DNA from: a bacterium
Lineage (GTDB): Bacteria; Patescibacteriota; Minisyncoccia; Phycocordibacterales; Phycocordibacteraceae
DNA: 10,605 nt
NCBI GenBank assembly: GCA_021802795.1
Contig: JAJZRH010000015.1
Span: 1-10,605, forward strand
Direction of reading: 5' to 3'
Shown: piece after piece, positions 1 through 6,371 of the stretch
How positions within the stretch are numbered: position 1 is the first letter of the stretch
How the letters are laid out: every line of letters starts with the position of its first letter
Notes under the pieces: generated by a model
Told to the model about the DNA's origin: nothing
The model's input: only the letters and a program-made list of their open reading frames with translations
Databases searched by the model: none
Program-made: the position numbers and the translations under genes

Positions 1-2
1 AG

Positions 3-803
3 TCCGCGCTCGCCGGCCGGCCGTATGCGCGCGCGGCGCTCGCCATACTCGCACGGCTCTCGGGGAGCGCAGACATCGCACGGCATCCGCTTGCGGAAGT
101 GCGCGAAGTGAAAAAAGTTGCGCTCGTTATTCTCACAAGCGACAAAGGTCTTGCCGGCGCGCTCAACAGCGGCGTCATCAAGGCCGCCGCCGAGGCGGTT
201 GCGGCGTATCCGGCGTCCGCGGTTACCGTCTACGCGTACGGCAAAAAAGGCGAAGAGTACTTCAGGCGGCGCGATTACCGGATCGCGCGCGCGTACGAAA
301 ATAAAAAAGACAATGTGGAGATTTCCGTAATGGAAGAACTTGCCGCGGACCTTTCGCGCGAATTTGCGGCGGGAACCTATGACGAAGTGCTCGTCGCCTA
401 CAGCAATTTCAAGTCCACCTTTGAACAGCTTCCCGCCGTGCGCCGCCTGCTTCCGCTTTCTCTCTCGGGCGTAGAACAGCTCGTGAAGGACATCATCCCG
501 GTGAAGGGGAAGTGGAGCGAGCTCGCCGCCATTGAATCGCCCGCGGCGTACTCGGTGGAACCGGAGGGCGCGGAAGTGCTCGAATACCTCGTGCCGCGGC
601 TCGTCGCCGTCTCGCTCTACCACTTCCTGCTTGAAGCAAAGGCGTCCGAGCATTCCGCGCGCATGGTGGCGATGAAGAACGCGAGCGATAAGTCGGAGGA
701 AGTGGCGCACGACCTCACGCGGCTCTTCAACAAGATCCGACAGGCGGGCATCACGCGCGAAGTGTCCGAGATAGTCGGCGGCCGCGAGGCATTAGCCACG
801 TGA
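3..803 (+). CDS. atpG: F1Fo ATP synthase gamma subunit, 5' truncated by window edge
   Basis: Gamma is the central rotor shaft of F1 ATPase. It couples proton flow through Fo to ATP synthesis in the alpha3-beta3 head, on the cytoplasmic face of the membrane. The frame is open from base 3, so the true start lies upstream; a GTG at 99 is internal. Visible family marks are an RPYA stretch and HPL early on, the SDKGLAGALNS segment (family: S/TSDRGLCGALNS), and the near-invariant C-terminus with ITREVSEIVGGREAL. About 266 residues are visible of a usual 285-310, so only a few dozen residues, the N-terminal helix, are missing. It ends in TGA, the only TGA stop in the window. atpD follows after 52 bp, matching the usual A-G-D-C order. 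Identity is secure. Confidence 0.96.
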   Translation, partial: SALAGRPYARAALAILARLSGSADIARHPLAEVREVKKVALVILTSDKGLAGALNSGVIKAAAEAVAAYPASAVTVYAYGKKGEEYFRRRDYRIARAYENKKDNVEISVMEELAADLSREFAAGTYDEVLVAYSNFKSTFEQLPAVRRLLPLSLSGVEQLVKDIIPVKGKWSELAAIESPAAYSVEPEGAEVLEYLVPRLVAVSLYHFLLEAKASEHSARMVAMKNASDKSEEVAHDLTRLFNKIRQAGITREVSEIVGGREALAT

Positions 804-822
804 GATATGGCTTTCGCGCTAA

Positions 823-2284
<1,462 letters not shown>

Positions 2285-2286
<2 letters not shown>

Positions 2287-2384
2287 TTATCAATTAACAA
2301 TTTTCAATTATCAATCAATTTCAGAATTTTAAAATTGAAACATTGAAAATTCACTGAAAATTGTAAATTAGAAATTGAAAATTT
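2285..2384 (+). repeat. AT-rich AATT heptamer-repeat tract filling the atpD-atpC gap
   Basis: This stretch is almost pure A+T inside a GC-rich operon. From 2285 it runs in 7-bp units of the form AATTNNC four times (NN = AT, AA, TT, AT). It then becomes irregular, and ends in the opposite sense with AATTAGA, AATTGAA and AATTTAT, the last unit running into the atpC ATG. An 11-bp perfect inverted repeat pairs 2299-2309 (AATTTTCAATT) with 2373-2383. AATTTTAAAATT near 2326-2337 is itself palindromic. The atpD stop codon begins one base before the first unit and the atpC start codon is in the last, so the tract defines both gene ends. Its 12-mer TCAATTATCAAT recurs at 7082-7093 inside leuS. Function is unknown. 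Confidence 0.85.
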
Positions 2385-2630
2385 ATGCGTACCTTCCATC
2401 TCACCATTGCGCGCGTCGGCGAAAACCTCTTTGATGGGGAAGCCGTTTCTGCGACTCTGCCGGGGAAAGACGGCGTGTTCCAGATACTCGCCGAGCATGA
2501 GCCATTCGTTTCGGAACTAGCGCCGGGAGAGATGCGAGTGAAAGCGGCGGACGAGCAGTCGTACCATTTTGAGCTCCCCAAGGGCGGCATTGCCGAAGTT
2601 TCGCGGGGTCAGGCCACTATCCTCCTCTAG
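2385..2630 (+). CDS. atpC: F1Fo ATP synthase epsilon subunit, short form (beta-sandwich only)
   Basis: Epsilon binds gamma at the foot of the rotor stalk and contacts the c-ring. The 81-residue product matches the N-terminal beta-sandwich of the family: an opening MRTFHLTIARVGENLFDGEA, then TLPGKDGVFQILAEHEPFVSEL, a PGEMRV strand, and GGIAEVSRGQATIL at the end. The family is usually 130-140 residues. The C-terminal two-helix domain, which in many bacteria inhibits ATP hydrolysis by extending along gamma, is absent. There is no frameshifted remnant, because the next gene's promoter follows at once. Short epsilons are known elsewhere, so this may be a natural form. The start is fixed by homology. 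It has no Shine-Dalgarno and lies at the end of the AT-rich tract. Confidence 0.9.
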   Translation: MRTFHLTIARVGENLFDGEAVSATLPGKDGVFQILAEHEPFVSELAPGEMRVKAADEQSYHFELPKGGIAEVSRGQATILL

Positions 2631-2633
2631 CCC

Positions 2634-2660
2634 TTGCGCGTTACGTGCAGGGCGTATACT
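2634..2660 (+). promoter_or_regulatory. Promoter for the gene at 2668 (leaderless type)
   Basis: TATACT at 2655-2660 is a good -10 box. Only 7 nt separate it from the ATG at 2668, so transcription should start on or next to the start codon. A weak -35 candidate, TTGCGC at 2634-2639, sits 15 nt upstream. CCCTTGC (2631-2637) can pair imperfectly with GCAGGG (2647-2652). Confidence 0.6.
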
Positions 2661-2667
2661 TACGGAT

Positions 2668-3090
2668 ATGTCTTTTGAAGGAAACGGGGAAGGAGGCGAG
2701 AGCATTCCGCGGGCGCACCGGATACCGCACTACCACGGCGACAATGTGCGGGTGCTGTTCGTCGTGAGCGCCGTCGTGCTCATCATCGCGCAATCCACCG
2801 GCGCCGAACTCCCGCTCACGACGACCGGCGCGGTCACCGCCGCCGTGCTCTTGGTGGTGACGGCGGGCATTACGAACCCCGCCGTGCACTGGATCCACTG
2901 GCTGAACGCGCTCATTGCGATATACGGGACCGTCCTTTTCGGAACGACCGCCGTGGAACACTACCGCTCCGGCATCAGCATTTTTGATACCTCCTTTGCC
3001 TACATCGAGGCGCTCGCGCTCCTCTCGCTCATTGCGCTCTACTTCACGACCCGAACGATACGCGGTTTCCACATGCGTTCGCTCTTTTAG
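2668..3090 (+). CDS. Small four-helix membrane protein, function unknown
   Basis: I do not recognise this 140-residue protein. Its first 26 residues are polar (MSFEGNGEGGESIPRAHRI and following). Four hydrophobic stretches then follow, at about residues 27-44, 50-70, 80-98 and 110-128. The second and third are joined by NPAVHWIHWLN. It ends with TTRTIRGFHMRSLF, so both termini are probably cytoplasmic. The frame is open upstream into atpC, but ATG 2668 fits best: it lies 7 nt after a clean -10 box, and the upstream codons overlap atpC. There is no Shine-Dalgarno. It is transcribed apart from the ATP synthase operon, or in addition to it. No enzyme motif is visible. It looks like the small uncharacterised membrane proteins common in Parcubacteria (inference). 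Confidence 0.75.
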   Translation: MSFEGNGEGGESIPRAHRIPHYHGDNVRVLFVVSAVVLIIAQSTGAELPLTTTGAVTAAVLLVVTAGITNPAVHWIHWLNALIAIYGTVLFGTTAVEHYRSGISIFDTSFAYIEALALLSLIALYFTTRTIRGFHMRSLF

Positions 3091-3115
3091 CACGCAGGGC
3101 GCGGTGCGCCCCTCG

Positions 3116-3124
3116 TGCTATACT
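3116..3124 (+). promoter_or_regulatory. Extended -10 promoter for the gene at 3131 (leaderless type)
   Basis: TGC-TATACT is an extended -10 element, ending 6 nt before the ATG at 3131, so the transcript should begin at about the start codon. No -35 box is evident. A small hairpin, GGGCGC (3097-3102) with GCGCCC (3106-3111), occupies that position. Confidence 0.65.
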
Positions 3125-3130
3125 TTCCGC

Positions 3131-3361
3131 ATGTCAGTACAGAGTTTTCTTCTCAATCAGTACGCCAAATGGAAGTTGAAAGACGTTCCGGAGGCTCAGC
3201 GCGAGCAGATGACCGCGCTCGTCACGAAGAACCCCGAACTCTTTAAGAAGATCGGCGAAGAAATCGAGCGCCGCAAGAAAGGCGGCGAGAGCGAGATAAA
3301 GGCGGCGATGGAAGTGATGAAGAAATATCGCGTGGAGCTCTCTGCGCTTATGCAGAAGTAG
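3131..3361 (+). CDS. Small soluble protein, function unknown
   Basis: The product is 76 residues, charged and probably all-helical, with no membrane segment. It opens MSVQSFLLNQYAKWKLKDVP, has a lysine- and glutamate-rich middle (EEIERRKKGGESEIKAA), and ends ELSALMQK. I do not recognise the family. The pattern of short amphipathic helices would fit a small helical bundle or a protein that binds a partner. The frame is open further upstream, but ATG 3131 directly follows an extended -10 box and the extra upstream codons overlap the previous gene. There is no Shine-Dalgarno. The next gene starts two bases after this stop, so the two are probably one transcription unit with coupled translation. 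Confidence 0.75.
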   Translation: MSVQSFLLNQYAKWKLKDVPEAQREQMTALVTKNPELFKKIGEEIERRKKGGESEIKAAMEVMKKYRVELSALMQK

Positions 3362-3363
3362 CT

Positions 3364-3864
3364 ATGGACGCGACCATCTCGCTTCTCATCTTCTGCCAAG
3401 CGTTCGGCGCATGCGTTGGGGCCGTGACGGCCGTTTGGGGCGAGTTCGCCTACATCCGCGCGGCGCGCGATGGAAAAATAAGCGATGCCGAACGCGCGCA
3501 CCTGCGCGTCATTGCGAACGGGTTGCGCTTCGGGATGACGCTGGTCCTTTTCTCGTCGTTCGGTTTGGTTGTTGCCGCATATGTGGTCCGCGCCGCCCTC
3601 CAGCCGGCGCTTTCTCCGACCTACTGGACGCTTATTACGCTCTCCATGCTCCTTGTCGGCGTCTCGTGGGCGCTTTCCCGCGGGCGCATCTCCTTCGCGC
3701 TTGGAAGCGCCGCCGTCTTCACCGCATGGTGGTTCTTGGCGTATCTCACGATCGGCTGGCTCCCTCCGCTTACGTTTGGCGGTGCGGTCGCGTTCTTCGT
3801 CGTCGCGACGGCGATTTTCTACGCAGTACTCTCATACGGTCGTATGCTCGTCTTGCGCAAGTAG
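3364..3864 (+). CDS. Five-helix membrane protein, function unknown
   Basis: The product is 166 residues with five likely transmembrane segments, at about residues 4-25, 56-76, 87-105, 111-132 and 138-158. A cytoplasmic or external loop of about 30 residues between the first two is rich in charge (YIRAARDGKISDAERAHLRV). No catalytic or transport motif is visible and I do not recognise the family. The segment GKISDAERAHLR recalls loops seen in small uncharacterised integral membrane proteins, but this is not enough to assign a role. The start is two bases after the preceding stop, which points to an operon with the 76-residue protein and to translational coupling. It ends in TAG, inside the likely promoter of the ychF leader. 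Confidence 0.8.
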   Translation: MDATISLLIFCQAFGACVGAVTAVWGEFAYIRAARDGKISDAERAHLRVIANGLRFGMTLVLFSSFGLVVAAYVVRAALQPALSPTYWTLITLSMLLVGVSWALSRGRISFALGSAAVFTAWWFLAYLTIGWLPPLTFGGAVAFFVVATAIFYAVLSYGRMLVLRK

Positions 3865-3881
3865 TAGAATCGTTTTACAGT
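3853..3881 (+). promoter_or_regulatory. Possible promoter for the ychF leader and ychF
   Basis: TTGCGC at 3853-3858 and TACAGT at 3876-3881 are exactly 17 nt apart. The second ends 6 nt before the ATG at 3888, the same geometry as the leaderless promoter at 3116. An alternative -10 is TAGAAT at 3865-3870. Both boxes deviate from consensus, so this is tentative. Confidence 0.4.
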
Positions 3882-3887
3882 GTTTTT

Positions 3888-3974
3888 ATGTTGAAAATCG
3901 GCATTGTCGGTCTACCGAACCCCAGTACCACGACCTCGCGTTGCTCGGTCGGCTACGGGGCAGGCGTGGATTAG
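3888..3974 (+). pseudogene. Duplicated ychF start: 28-codon leader frame or gene remnant
   Basis: This frame encodes [11 protein letters not shown] followed by 17 unrelated residues and TAG. The first 11 codons match the first 11 of ychF (3981) perfectly as protein. The DNA differs at six of 33 positions, every one a synonymous third-base change (GGC/GGA, ATT/ATC, GTC/GTT, GGT/GGA, CTA/CTT, CCG/CCC). Similarity stops just before the P-loop VGKST, so it cannot be a working GTPase. The stop lies 6 nt before the ychF ATG, so ribosomes could reinitiate. It may be the residue of an older ychF allele replaced by a diverged one, a leader peptide coupling translation to ychF, or a join of two strains in assembly. 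I cannot tell which. Confidence 0.7.
3920..3960 (+). other. Predicted hairpin in the insert between the two ychF starts
   Basis: Reading inward, CCCC (3920-3923) pairs with GGGG (3957-3960), GTA (3925-3927) with TAC (3954-3956), CC (3928-3929) with GG (3951-3952), and GACC (3932-3935) with GGTC (3947-3950). This leaves an 11-nt loop and three small bulges, 13 base pairs in all. No T-run follows, so it does not look like a terminator. It lies wholly in the non-homologous part of the leader frame. Confidence 0.5.
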
Positions 3975-3980
3975 TAAAAT

Positions 3981-5078
3981 ATGTTGAAAATCGGAATCGT
4001 TGGACTTCCCAACGTCGGCAAATCGACGCTTTTTAATGCACTTACGAAGGCCTCCGTGCCGGCGGAGAATTATCCCTTTTGCACCATCGACCCGTCAGTC
4101 GGCGTCGTTGGCGTGCCGGATGAACGGCTGGGCAAGCTTGCCGAGTTCTCGAAGAGCGAGAAGATCATCCCTGCGGCCATCGAGTTCGTGGACATTGCCG
4201 GGCTCGTGAAGGGCGCCGCGGAGGGTGAGGGGCTCGGCAATCAGTTCCTCGCTAACATCCGCGAGACAGACGCGATTCTGGAACTCGTGCGCTTCTTCGA
4301 CGATCCGAACATCACGCACGTGTCGGAAGAAGTGGAGCCGTACAAGGACATTGAAATCATCAATATGGAGCTTGTGCTTGCTGATGCTGAACAGGTGCGC
4401 AAGCGCCGCGACAAGATTTCCGGTGACATCAAGCGGGGGGATAAGTCCGCGATTGCGGAAGACGGCGCGCTCGCCAAGCTGATGCAGTTTTTCGCCGCCG
4501 GGAAGCTTGCGCTCCATGCCGGACTTACGGACGATGAGAAGAAACTTGTCCAGCACCTGGACCTGCTCACGATGAAGCCGATACTGTACGGACTCAATAG
4601 AAAGAGCGGTGGGCATAACATAGACGAGCTTGCCGATGGACGCGCCGAGCGTGCCTATGAGCTCATCAAGTCGCTTGGCGGGCAGCACGTCTTCCTGGAT
4701 GCCGTGACTGAACGCGAACTCAATGACGTCGCCGATGACGATCGCGACAGCTTTCGCCGCGAACTCGGCGTTTCCGAGGACGGCCTTGCCGCGCTCATCC
4801 GCGGTGCATACGAAACGCTTGGTCTCATTTCATTCTTCACCACCGGCACCGACGAGACGCGCGCATGGACGATTAAGCGGGGCAGCACGGCGCCCGTTGC
4901 GGGCGCCGCCATCCATAACGATTTTCTGGAGAAATTCATCCGCGCCGAAGTCATTGAGTGGAACAAACTTTTGGAACTCGGCTCCTATGCTGCCGCCCGC
5001 GAGAAGGGCATGGTGCGCACGGAAGGGAAGGAATACGTCGTCAAAGATGGTGATGTAATGGTGTTCTTGCACGGGTAG
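3981..5078 (+). CDS. ychF: Ribosome-associated GTPase/ATPase YchF (OLA1 family)
   Basis: YchF is a universally conserved P-loop NTPase of the Obg family. It binds ribosomes and is linked to translation start and stress responses; many members prefer ATP. The 365-residue length is typical (about 363). Visible marks: the G1 loop GLPNVGKST at residues 8-16; the G2 region with [13 protein letters not shown]3 as DIAGL at 71-75, with Leu where classical GTPases have Gln, as usual for this family; then [20 protein letters not shown]. The C-terminal TGS domain runs from about 282 ([17 protein letters not shown]) to the end ([15 protein letters not shown]). Oddly, the G4 position, usually NVDE, reads NRKS at 206-209 followed by GGHNIDEL. 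There is no Shine-Dalgarno; the ATG is 6 nt downstream of the leader frame's stop. Confidence 0.95.
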   Translation: MLKIGIVGLPNVGKSTLFNALTKASVPAENYPFCTIDPSVGVVGVPDERLGKLAEFSKSEKIIPAAIEFVDIAGLVKGAAEGEGLGNQFLANIRETDAILELVRFFDDPNITHVSEEVEPYKDIEIINMELVLADAEQVRKRRDKISGDIKRGDKSAIAEDGALAKLMQFFAAGKLALHAGLTDDEKKLVQHLDLLTMKPILYGLNRKSGGHNIDELADGRAERAYELIKSLGGQHVFLDAVTERELNDVADDDRDSFRRELGVSEDGLAALIRGAYETLGLISFFTTGTDETRAWTIKRGSTAPVAGAAIHNDFLEKFIRAEVIEWNKLLELGSYAAAREKGMVRTEGKEYVVKDGDVMVFLHG

Positions 5079-5106
5079 TTGACAGATGCGTAATTATCTG
5101 TATACT
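5079..5106 (+). promoter_or_regulatory. Near-consensus sigma-70 type promoter for the gene at 5183
   Basis: TTGACA at 5079-5084 is a perfect -35 box and abuts the ychF stop codon. TATACT at 5101-5106 follows after 16 nt. Transcription would start near 5113 and give a leader of about 70 nt. The leader holds a small GGGA/TCCC stem (5138-5141 with 5148-5151). This is the only long leader in the window. Confidence 0.8.
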
Positions 5107-5170
5107 GCTGAACAGCGAATTGGTGGCACATTGAGTCGGGAGTAAAATCCCTTTTCGAAATCAAAATGCA

Positions 5171-5176
5171 AGGAGA
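5171..5176 (+). promoter_or_regulatory. Strong Shine-Dalgarno deciding the GTG start at 5183
   Basis: AGGAGA, 6 nt upstream of GTG 5183, is the only clear ribosome binding site in the window. It favours this GTG over the out-of-frame ATG at 5166, whose frame closes early. Confidence 0.85.
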
Positions 5177-5182
5177 ACAACC

Positions 5183-5722
5183 GTGTTCAATCCGCTCGTA
5201 TGGCTGGACAGCATACTGCTCGGCGCAGCACAGAAATTCTGCGATAACGCACAAAAGTATCTCGGTTGGACAAAGTTCAGGCTCGAGAAGTGGGCGCTGA
5301 TGCTCAGTGCGATTTCCGCCGCAATGGCTCTGTACCCCACGGGTATCATTGGCCTTTTTCTCGCTCCGGCGCTGTGTTCGCTTGTGGTACGCAGAGTAAT
5401 CGTCTTGGAAAGGGAAGAAAGAGCCTTCCTAAAAAACGACGATCTAGCGGAACCAATGTATGGCACGGGCGGCAGGGTGTTCTGGCTCTTGTTCTTTGGA
5501 TATTTTGCGTGCGGACATATCCTCGATCTGCAAAATTTCGAAGACCGAAGCCTTCTTTGCATGGACATTTTTACTGTGTCGAGCGTCTATTTCAATTCCT
5601 GCATCCCACGGCCGCCGAGCAAATCAAAGATGCGCGAGTGGTACGAGCGGGCGCTCACCGCGCTCAACGATTGGCTCAAACCGGAGCCGGCGCTTGTGCC
5701 CGTCCCGGTAGCCGGCCGCTAG
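5183..5722 (+). CDS. Membrane protein, function unknown
   Basis: The product is 179 residues and I do not recognise it. It starts with a possible amphipathic helix (MFNPLVWLDSILLGAAQKF). Two close hydrophobic segments follow at about residues 37-68, a charged stretch (REERAFLKNDDLAEP), then hydrophobic segments at about 97-112 and 122-138, and a soluble tail with MREWYERALTALNDWLKPEP that ends in proline- and valine-rich residues. The GTG start is set by the Shine-Dalgarno. Codon choice is less GC-rich than in the neighbours. With the long leader, strong -35 and strong ribosome binding site, it is expressed in a different way from the genes around it. It could be a more recent arrival (inference). 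An intrinsic terminator closes the unit. Confidence 0.75.
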   Translation: MFNPLVWLDSILLGAAQKFCDNAQKYLGWTKFRLEKWALMLSAISAAMALYPTGIIGLFLAPALCSLVVRRVIVLEREERAFLKNDDLAEPMYGTGGRVFWLLFFGYFACGHILDLQNFEDRSLLCMDIFTVSSVYFNSCIPRPPSKSKMREWYERALTALNDWLKPEPALVPVPVAGR

Positions 5723-5744
5723 TCCGTTCCTTCGCTCATCTTCA

Positions 5745-5777
5745 GCCCCCGCGCCAAGCGCGGGGGCTTTTATTTTT
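5745..5777 (+). terminator. Intrinsic terminator after the gene at 5183
   Basis: A perfect 10-bp GC stem pairs GCCCCCGCGC (5745-5754) with its complement at 5758-5767 around a CAA loop. A T-rich run to 5777 follows. It ends the 5079-5722 transcription unit. The next promoter's extended -10 begins just 2 nt after the T-run. Confidence 0.95.
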
Positions 5778-5778
5778 A

Positions 5779-5787
5779 TGGTATAAT
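5779..5787 (+). promoter_or_regulatory. Extended -10 promoter for the gene at 5797
   Basis: TGG-TATAAT is a consensus extended -10. It ends 9 nt before the ATG at 5797, giving a leader of only 0-3 nt. No -35 box can be read because the terminator stem occupies that position. Confidence 0.75.
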
Positions 5788-5796
5788 CCGGCGCAT

Positions 5797-6342
5797 ATGG
5801 AACCACAAACCGTTTCGCAGCAGCCGAAGTTCGTTCGCTGGGCGCTTTTACTCGGTATTGTCGTCATCCTTAACATCTTCTTCTCCGTCGTTCTCGCGCT
5901 CGCGTACCCGGCGCCGAAGTATGAGGATTACTGTCCCGTTTCGCCGTCGGTCGTGCCGACAGACGCCAAGACCTGCGATGCGCAGGGCGGCATCTGGTCT
6001 GCCTATGTCCCGGCCCCCGCTCCGGACGTGTCGGGACCGAAATCAACCGGTTATTGCGATATGTACGCGAAATGCCAGAAGCCGTATCAAGCTGCAAACG
6101 ATGAGCACGCGCTCTACGCATTCGTGCTGATGGTTGGTCTCGGCATCATCGCGCTCGTCGCGGGCTTCATTCCGCTCGGCTCCTCCATCGTTTCCTCCGG
6201 CCTCTCTTACGGCGGCGTGGTCGCGCTCATCATCGGCTCCGCGCAGTACTGGGGCAGCGCCGGTAACTGGATACGCCTCGCCATCGCTACGGCCGGCCTC
6301 CTCGCCCTCCTCTACATCGGCTGGCGCCGCTTCCGCGACTAA
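5797..6342 (+). CDS. Membrane protein with a four-cysteine loop, function unknown
   Basis: The product is 181 residues. After a 14-residue polar start comes a first transmembrane segment (about 15-36). A polar, proline-rich domain follows at 37-104 and carries all four cysteines (46, 60, 87, 93), then three further membrane segments at about 106-125, 131-149 and 159-176, and a basic end (GWRRFRD). The positive C-terminus suggests a cytoplasmic tail. That places the cysteine domain outside the membrane, where two disulfides are possible (inference). I do not recognise the family. ATG 5797 was chosen because it lies just after the TATAAT box; the frame is open far upstream through the previous gene. 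leuS follows after 29 bp with no clear promoter between them, so leuS may share this transcript. Confidence 0.75.
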   Translation: MEPQTVSQQPKFVRWALLLGIVVILNIFFSVVLALAYPAPKYEDYCPVSPSVVPTDAKTCDAQGGIWSAYVPAPAPDVSGPKSTGYCDMYAKCQKPYQAANDEHALYAFVLMVGLGIIALVAGFIPLGSSIVSSGLSYGGVVALIIGSAQYWGSAGNWIRLAIATAGLLALLYIGWRRFRD

Positions 6343-6356
6343 TACGGTCGACCGTA
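6343..6356 (+). promoter_or_regulatory. 14-bp perfect palindrome upstream of leuS
   Basis: TACGGTCGACCGTA is a perfect palindrome. It starts at the base after the stop codon at 6342 and ends 15 nt before the leuS ATG. It could be an operator or a small hairpin in the leuS leader. The T-run that follows (TTTT at 6363-6366) is too weak and distant for a good terminator. Function is inferred only. Confidence 0.35.
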
Positions 6357-6371
6357 CGTAGCTTTTGTTCC

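Noticed and set aside
2569-2667. Upstream extension of the gene at 2668 into atpC
   Set aside because: The extra codons lie over the end of atpC in another frame. The -10 box and ATG 2668 give a better start.
3097-3111. Hairpin GGGCGC/GCGCCC as a terminator for the gene ending at 3090
   Set aside because: The stem has only six pairs and no T-run follows; recorded instead as a structure next to a -10 box.
5166-5300. ATG at 5166 as the start of a small gene
   Set aside because: The frame closes after about 44 codons, overlaps the Shine-Dalgarno and start of the 5183 gene, and has no protein-like features.
5266-5796. Upstream extension of the gene at 5797 by 177 codons
   Set aside because: The extension reads out of frame through the gene at 5183 and straight through the terminator stem. 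ATG 5797 directly after TATAAT is far more likely.
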